Shown here piece by piece: positions 15,712-18,957 of a DNA stretch of 18,957 nucleotides (its first letter is position 1; every line of letters begins with the position of its first letter). The notes beneath the pieces were generated by a model. The model searched no databases and was not told the origin of the DNA. It was given only the letters and a program-made list of their open reading frames with translations. Source of the stretch: Alphaproteobacteria bacterium (lineage in GTDB: Bacteria > Pseudomonadota > Alphaproteobacteria > Sphingomonadales > Emcibacteraceae); assembly GCA_002749135.1 (NCBI GenBank), contig NVVY01000027.1, positions 6,703-25,659 of the forward strand. Reading direction: 5' to 3'. Both the position numbers and the translations under genes were made by a program.

Positions 15712-15873
15712 CTATTTTCCGCCGCAACAGCTGTGAGAATTGTCCGTTTTTTCGGGGGCTGTTTTTTCAACGTCTTTGCTCTGACAGCAACTTCCGCTTT
15801 CCTTCTTTGGTTCCTGATGATCATGGTGACCGCCGCAACAGCCGCTCTGCTGATGTTTGTTGTTTTCTGTCAT
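15712..15873 (-). CDS. 53-aa Cys-Cys/His-rich peptide, putative metal-binding
   Basis: An excellent ribosome site (AAGGAG, 7-nt spacer) precedes an ATG whose first bases overlap the stop of the upstream methyltransferase gene (ATGA). Translational coupling is therefore likely. The product has three Cys-Cys pairs (residues 12-13, 29-30, 49-50). The first and last are in SG-CCGG and SHS-CCGGK, and a histidine cluster (HHDH, 16-19) lies beside the first. The rest is hydrophilic (Lys, Glu, Gln, Ser), with no membrane segment or signal. Such composition suits soft-metal binding or thiol buffering in the cytoplasm, which agrees with the MerR sensor and YHS protein in the operon. I do not recognise a named family. 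Function is inference; existence of the gene is well supported. Confidence 0.8.
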   Translation of the reverse strand: MTENNKHQQSGCCGGHHDHQEPKKESGSCCQSKDVEKTAPEKTDNSHSCCGGK

Positions 15874-17129
15874 GATATTTCTCCTTTTGTAAGTTCTACT
15901 TGAATGACATCAATTCTGCCGCTTCTGAACATGGCAGCACAGGATGTCAGATAAAAACGCCATTTGCGGATAAATTCATCACCAAACCCCATTGCTTTTA
16001 TGTCTTCTATTTTGGCATCAAAATTATCCAGCCATTTTTCCAGCGTGATGGCATAATCCTGCCCGAAGTGAAAAACATCTTTCACCGTAAGGTCAGCTTT
16101 GACCGCTTCCTGTTCGAAACGCTCACGGGACGGTAGCATTCCGCCCGGGAAAATATATTCCCGGATAAAATCGCTGGTTTTGCGGTATTTTTCAAACAGG
16201 TCATCGCGGATGATGATGCTCTGGATCATGGCTGTGCCGCCCGGTTTCAGGTATTTATGAACCGTCGTCATATATTCCGGCCAGAAGGCTTCGCCCACAT
16301 GCTCGAACATGCCGATAGAGACAATATGGTCATATTGACCATCAAGTTCGCGGTAATCCTGCAGGCGTACCTCTGCCGTTTTACTTAGTCCGGCCATATC
16401 AAGTCGTTGCCGGGCCAATGAGGCCTGTTCATCAGAAAGTGTCACTCCTGTGACTTTAAAATCATTGTTGGCGGCGGCTTCCATAAATCCGCCCCAACCG
16501 CAACCAATCTCAAGAATATGATCAGGAGAGGACGTAGAGGAAGGCCGCAGCCTATCCAAAATACGCTGATATTTGGCCTGTTGTGCATCCAGCAAGGATT
16601 TTGAGGCATCGCCGTCAAACAGCGCACTGGAATATGTCATGCCTTTATCCAGCCAGAGCCGGTAAAAATCATTGCCCAGATCATAATGAACCTGGACGTT
16701 TTCCCGGCTTTTCACGCGTGTGTTGGGGGAAAATTTATTTTTCAGGGCATAGGCGAAACGATAGAATATATTGCCACGGTAATAATCCTCGAAAGCCTGA
16801 ATATTTTCGATGGCAACCCGCATAAAATTTTTCAGATCGGGCGTGTCCCACAGGCCGTTAATATAATCCTCGCCTAAGCCAATGTCGCCGCGCTTGAGCA
16901 TATGGTTAAATACTTTCCAGTCATGAACCTGCATTTCCCCCTGTGTTCCGGGGGCTTTGCCAGTATATATGGCTGTTTTGCCATCTGGCAGTTGCAAGTC
17001 AAGCCGACCTCGCTGAATGAAATTTAAAGGCAATAGAGCAGCGGGCATACGTTTGTTTGTATTCGCTGAAACGGGGTTGTCTTGCTCTGGTTCATTTTGT
17101 TGCATATTTTGTTGCATATTTTGTTGCAT
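15870..17129 (-). CDS. Cyclopropane-fatty-acid-synthase family methyltransferase
   Basis: The 419-residue protein fits the SAM-dependent CFA synthase family. It has VHYDLGNDFYRLWLD (147-161), TYSSALF (165-171), SAM motif I EIGCGWGGF (207-215), TGVTLSDEQ (227-235), MFEHVG (274-279) and EYIFPGGMLPS (324-334). CFA synthases add a methylene from SAM across the double bond of unsaturated acyl chains in membrane phospholipids; relatives make methyl-branched or furan acids. The residue matching the bicarbonate-binding cysteine of E. coli Cfa (YSC) is Ser168 here. The start has a near-perfect ribosome site (AAGGAGG, 7-nt spacer). The first 12 residues are MQQN three times. It is the third gene of the MerR operon and overlaps the small Cys-rich gene by 4 bases. 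Exact product is unknown. Confidence 0.9.
   Translation of the reverse strand: MQQNMQQNMQQNEPEQDNPVSANTNKRMPAALLPLNFIQRGRLDLQLPDGKTAIYTGKAPGTQGEMQVHDWKVFNHMLKRGDIGLGEDYINGLWDTPDLKNFMRVAIENIQAFEDYYRGNIFYRFAYALKNKFSPNTRVKSRENVQVHYDLGNDFYRLWLDKGMTYSSALFDGDASKSLLDAQQAKYQRILDRLRPSSTSSPDHILEIGCGWGGFMEAAANNDFKVTGVTLSDEQASLARQRLDMAGLSKTAEVRLQDYRELDGQYDHIVSIGMFEHVGEAFWPEYMTTVHKYLKPGGTAMIQSIIIRDDLFEKYRKTSDFIREYIFPGGMLPSRERFEQEAVKADLTVKDVFHFGQDYAITLEKWLDNFDAKIEDIKAMGFGDEFIRKWRFYLTSCAAMFRSGRIDVIQVELTKGEIS
17094..17129 (-). repeat. 12-bp tandem repeat (x3) at the start of the methyltransferase gene
   Basis: ATGCAACAAAAT is repeated three times exactly, encoding MQQN-MQQN-MQQN and offering three in-frame ATGs. 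Only the first has the AAGGAGG site at good spacing. The unit length keeps the frame if copy number changes. Confidence 0.9.
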
Positions 17130-17173
17130 AATTTTACCTCCTTAATCTCCAGGGTTAAAATTCATTATTTCCA

Positions 17174-17368
17174 TCACGGCGTTTTATTAAACTTATGAAT
17201 ATATAATTCCGGGTTTTCTTCAAATGTCTGACGGCAGGCGTCGGCACAAAAATAATATGTTTTATTCTCATGGTTAATCACCGCCGGTGCCGTATTATAA
17301 CTGACCTCCATGCCGCATACGGGGTCAATATGGGTAAAATCGCTCTTCGCTTTTTTCTTGTATTTCAT
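17174..17368 (-). CDS. YHS domain mini-protein
   Basis: The 64-residue protein is a single YHS domain: DPVCGMEV (Cys18), a short strand region, then TYYFCADACRQTFEENPELY (Cys41, Cys45). The basic start MKYKKKAK is not a signal peptide, so it is cytoplasmic. YHS domains occur alone or fused to copper- and heavy-metal P-type ATPases and are thought to bind metal through these cysteines. It sits 17 bp after merR and 44 bp before the methyltransferase gene in the same direction, so it is part of the operon. No strong ribosome site is visible, so its expression may depend on readthrough from merR translation. Which metal it binds is not decided by sequence. Confidence 0.87.
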   Translation of the reverse strand: MKYKKKAKSDFTHIDPVCGMEVSYNTAPAVINHENKTYYFCADACRQTFEENPELYIHKFNKTP

Positions 17369-17385
17369 AACATAGGGGTCTTTTT

Positions 17386-17793
17386 CTAGGTTTCAGGGTA
17401 CAAATGGTCGAGGATCGGACATTCACTTAAGGGCATGTCGCCGCCCGGACAGGCCTCTGACAGTTTTTCCAGCGCATCATGCATGTGATCCAAGTGACGC
17501 ATATTTTCTTTTGCTTCGGCAATTTTGGCCTCGGTGAGTTCCAGCATGTCGCGGCATGTGGCCGTTTGTGAAGCCTTAAGATTCAATAACATCTTTATTT
17601 CTGCCAGCGTGAAGCCAAGATCCTTGGCGCGGCGGATAAATTTTATGGTTCGAATGCTTTCTGAACCGTAAAGCCGATATCCGGCATTCGATCGATCTTC
17701 CGGCCTGATAATGTCCAACTGCTCATAATAACGGATTGTATCCGTTCTTACCCCGCATTTTTTTGCCAATTGTCCAATCGTAAAAACATTCAT
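17386..17793 (-). CDS. MerR family metal-responsive regulator
   Basis: The 135-residue protein starts MNVFTIGQLAKKCGVRTDTIRYYE, the MerR winged HTH. A dimerisation helix follows (about 84-110), then a metal loop ACPGGDMPLSECPIL. Cysteines 80, 115 and 125 occupy the positions of the ZntR/PbrR/CadR metal site (Cys79, 114, 124 in ZntR). The second adjacent cysteine of ZntR is a proline here, so one divalent soft metal (Zn, Cd, Pb or Hg) per site is expected rather than Cu(I). The start at 17793 has AGGTGA close upstream; an ATG 15 codons earlier lies over the promoter and is not used. It heads the operon with the YHS, methyltransferase, Cys-rich and flavoprotein genes, and probably activates it in response to metal by untwisting the promoter. 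Confidence 0.9.
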   Translation of the reverse strand: MNVFTIGQLAKKCGVRTDTIRYYEQLDIIRPEDRSNAGYRLYGSESIRTIKFIRRAKDLGFTLAEIKMLLNLKASQTATCRDMLELTEAKIAEAKENMRHLDHMHDALEKLSEACPGGDMPLSECPILDHLYPET

Positions 17794-17819
17794 TAGAATC
17801 ACCTTTATTAACAAAGAAC

Positions 17820-17851
17820 AGTATGAACCTATGACCATACTCCAAGGTCAA
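17820..17851 (-). promoter_or_regulatory. MerR-type promoter of the operon
   Basis: On the minus strand, TTGACC (17846-17851) is followed by TCATAC after 19 bp, or CATACT after 20 bp (17820-17826). This overlong spacer is the mark of MerR-activated promoters. The spacer holds an imperfect dyad around GTATGGTCATA. The merR ATG follows about 27 bp downstream. Confidence 0.75.
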
Positions 17852-17947
17852 GTATATAATTACCTAATATTTTATGGGGATTTCGGATAGATACAGAACA
17901 GTAGGAAAATAGGGGGATTTTGGCGATTTAAAATTATAGCCTTGGCA

Positions 17948-17980
17948 GCACCGCCCGGTTTGATCAGACCAGGTGCTTTT
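17948..17980. terminator. Hairpin with short T run, possible terminator
   Basis: GCACC (17948-17952) pairs with GGTGC (17972-17976). Inside it GGTTT (17957-17961) pairs with AGACC (17966-17970) around GATC, and four T follow on the plus strand. It lies between merR and the 18080 gene, upstream of the CtrA box. No plus-strand gene ends just before it, so its role is unclear. The rest of the gap 17852-17985 shows nothing else. Confidence 0.3.
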
Positions 17981-17985
17981 GCAGC

Positions 17986-18129
17986 CACATGTGTTAACAC
18001 TAATTTAACCATTCTTCCCCATGATATCAGCTCGCGTAAAATGCGCATATGACTTGCAGAACAGCAGGAGAAAAAGGACATGTCATTACCCGGCATAAAT
18101 AGCGGCGCCCCGTCCACGGTGGGCAGCTT
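17986..18129 (+). repeat. Direct repeat, right copy (promoter, leader and 17 codons)
   Basis: This is the counterpart of 15394-15537 in the same orientation, 2592 bp away, about 89% identical without gaps. Here the repeat continues into the full gene. Identity is highest from the leader through the 17th codon. Confidence 0.92.
17994..18012 (+). promoter_or_regulatory. CtrA binding site
   Basis: TTAA (17994-17997), seven bases, then TTAACCAT (18005-18012) matches the full alphaproteobacterial CtrA consensus TTAA-N7-TTAACC. It lies 68-86 bp before the 18080 start codon, a normal place for CtrA activation overlapping a -35 region. The left repeat keeps the site with one change in the second half. 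Confidence 0.75.
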
Positions 18130-18808
18130 CGCGCAGCTACAGTATTTTCAGGCAAATTTCAGCTATTCCAAAACCAGTCAGTTTCAGGCGACCTCTGCCG
18201 ATGGTCAGCAAACGGCAAGCTTCAGCTCTGCCGTGACCCTGTCGCTTTCGGTTACGGCGATTAACGTCACCTCTGGGTTCCTTGCGGCGAAGAAGACCAT
18301 TGATGCAACCGCACCGACGCCGCCGCCGCCGGCCAATGGCAATTCCCGGGCCAAGGGCATTGAAGATGCGCTGAAAGGCTTGATCAAGGAATTAAGGGAT
18401 AATAATGGCTTGACCGATAAGGTCGCAAAAAGGTTATTCAAGCTTGTGGGGGCCCTGAATTCAGCCAGAGGGACAAATAAGCCGCTTGGTACATTGGATC
18501 CAAATGCGCGCGATAAGGTGCGTACCGCCCGTCAGCAGGTCAATGATTTCTTCCAACAAAAAAATTCGACCCCGCTGGTCAACAAGGATTTGACCAATTT
18601 TATCGAACTGGTATCAAAACTTGAAACTTTGCGCGAATTTGTCCTGAAGACCACCGACCTGCTTGCAGCCCTGAAGGGGGGCGGTGACGGTGATGACAAT
18701 GGCGACGTGGAAGAAGTGGAAAGTGAAACAGAATCCCAATCAGAGGCCACTCATCAACAACCTGCCAACGCTAATCAACAACCTGTCCCGGTTAACGTTA
18801 CGGCGTAA
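18080..18808 (+). CDS. Hypothetical protein, CtrA-linked, 242 aa
   Basis: I do not recognise a family. The ATG is preceded by AGGAG (9-nt spacer). Residues 1-70 are rich in Ser, Thr, Gln and Phe with alternating pattern (FQANFSYSKTSQFQATS, AVTLSLSVTAINV), suggesting beta strands. Residues 77-87 form a proline linker (TAPTPPPPANG). Residues 88-198 are largely helical with regular charge (IEDALKGLIKELRD, LVSKLETLREFVLKTTDLL). Residues 199-242 are a disordered tail, first acidic (GGDGDDNGDVEEVESETES) and then Gln/Asn/Pro-rich. There are no cysteines, no signal peptide and no membrane helix. Its promoter, leader and first 17 codons are duplicated at 15394. CtrA control would place it with motility, surface, cell-cycle or gene-transfer functions, which is inference. 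Its 3' end overlaps the convergent gene by 11 bp. Confidence 0.8.
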   Translation: MSLPGINSGAPSTVGSFAQLQYFQANFSYSKTSQFQATSADGQQTASFSSAVTLSLSVTAINVTSGFLAAKKTIDATAPTPPPPANGNSRAKGIEDALKGLIKELRDNNGLTDKVAKRLFKLVGALNSARGTNKPLGTLDPNARDKVRTARQQVNDFFQQKNSTPLVNKDLTNFIELVSKLETLREFVLKTTDLLAALKGGGDGDDNGDVEEVESETESQSEATHQQPANANQQPVPVNVTA

Positions 18809-18957
18809 GAGCCGCCCGGCGAATTATGCGGAATGAGGCGGTGCTTTGGTCGCCGCATCCTTTGGGCAGGAATATCTGACCGGTTTTCTTGAGGGTTACC
18901 GTGTCATAGGTTGCCACGTCACAGGCAGCCCCGCCCACATAGACCTCATGGCCATCC
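18798..18957 (-). CDS. C-terminal part of an unidentified protein
   Basis: A minus-strand frame is open from the window edge for 52 residues to a TAA. It reads VYVGGAACDVATYDTV, then TLKKTGQIFLPKGCGD, then QSTASFRII and RRAALTP. The ordered glycine, aspartate and aromatic pattern and two cysteines look like a conserved enzyme terminus, but I cannot name the family. It overlaps the end of the 18080 gene by 11 bp tail to tail. The start lies outside the window. Confidence 0.55.
   Translation of the reverse strand, partial: DGHEVYVGGAACDVATYDTVTLKKTGQIFLPKGCGDQSTASFRIIRRAALTP

Noticed and set aside
15394..18129. Composite transposon or insertion sequence pair
   Set aside because: The repeats encode a promoter and gene start, have no terminal inverted repeats or target duplications, and no transposase is present.

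Overview
The window looks like a chromosomal segment from an alphaproteobacterium with moderate GC. Supporting signs are a full CtrA-type box (TTAA-N7-TTAACC), a large TonB-dependent receptor, a PQQ-dependent quinohemoprotein dehydrogenase and a Bcr/CflA exporter. A closer placement (for example Emcibacterales or Kordiimonadales) would be a guess. No rRNA, tRNA, CRISPR array, transposase or integrase was seen.

Left part (1-4300): the 3' end of an OsmC-family gene converges with a LysR-type regulator whose natural start appears to be an ATA codon. The regulator is divergent from a small exported protein of unknown function, which is followed by a terminator. Next comes a lipoprotein-like PQQ alcohol dehydrogenase with a C-terminal cytochrome c domain. 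A cold-shock protein gene on the minus strand ends in a strong terminator that reaches into the last codons of the dehydrogenase.

Middle part (4500-12350): an MFS drug exporter is divergent from an RhlE-type DEAD-box RNA helicase. The helicase converges with a tightly overlapping three-gene operon, tetR - membrane-fusion adaptor - RND pump. That operon is preceded by a perfect inverted repeat lying over its predicted promoter, which suggests autorepression of an efflux pump.

Right part (12350-18957): a long TonB-dependent receptor has a 32-bp perfect palindrome at its predicted transcription start. Beyond it is a MerR-controlled minus-strand operon: MerR metal sensor - YHS mini-protein - cyclopropane-fatty-acid-synthase-like methyltransferase - 53-aa Cys-Cys/His-rich peptide - flavoprotein of the geranylgeranyl reductase family, cut off after about 49 codons. 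This operon carries no metal transporter. It is flanked by two direct repeats of about 144 bp (about 89% identical). Each repeat carries the promoter, leader and first 17 codons of an unknown gene; the right copy is the intact 242-aa gene under a CtrA box, and the left copy is a fragment fused to the broken flavoprotein gene. The MerR operon and its repeat-flanked, partly broken state are the most unusual part of the window. The right edge holds the C-terminus of an unidentified minus-strand gene.
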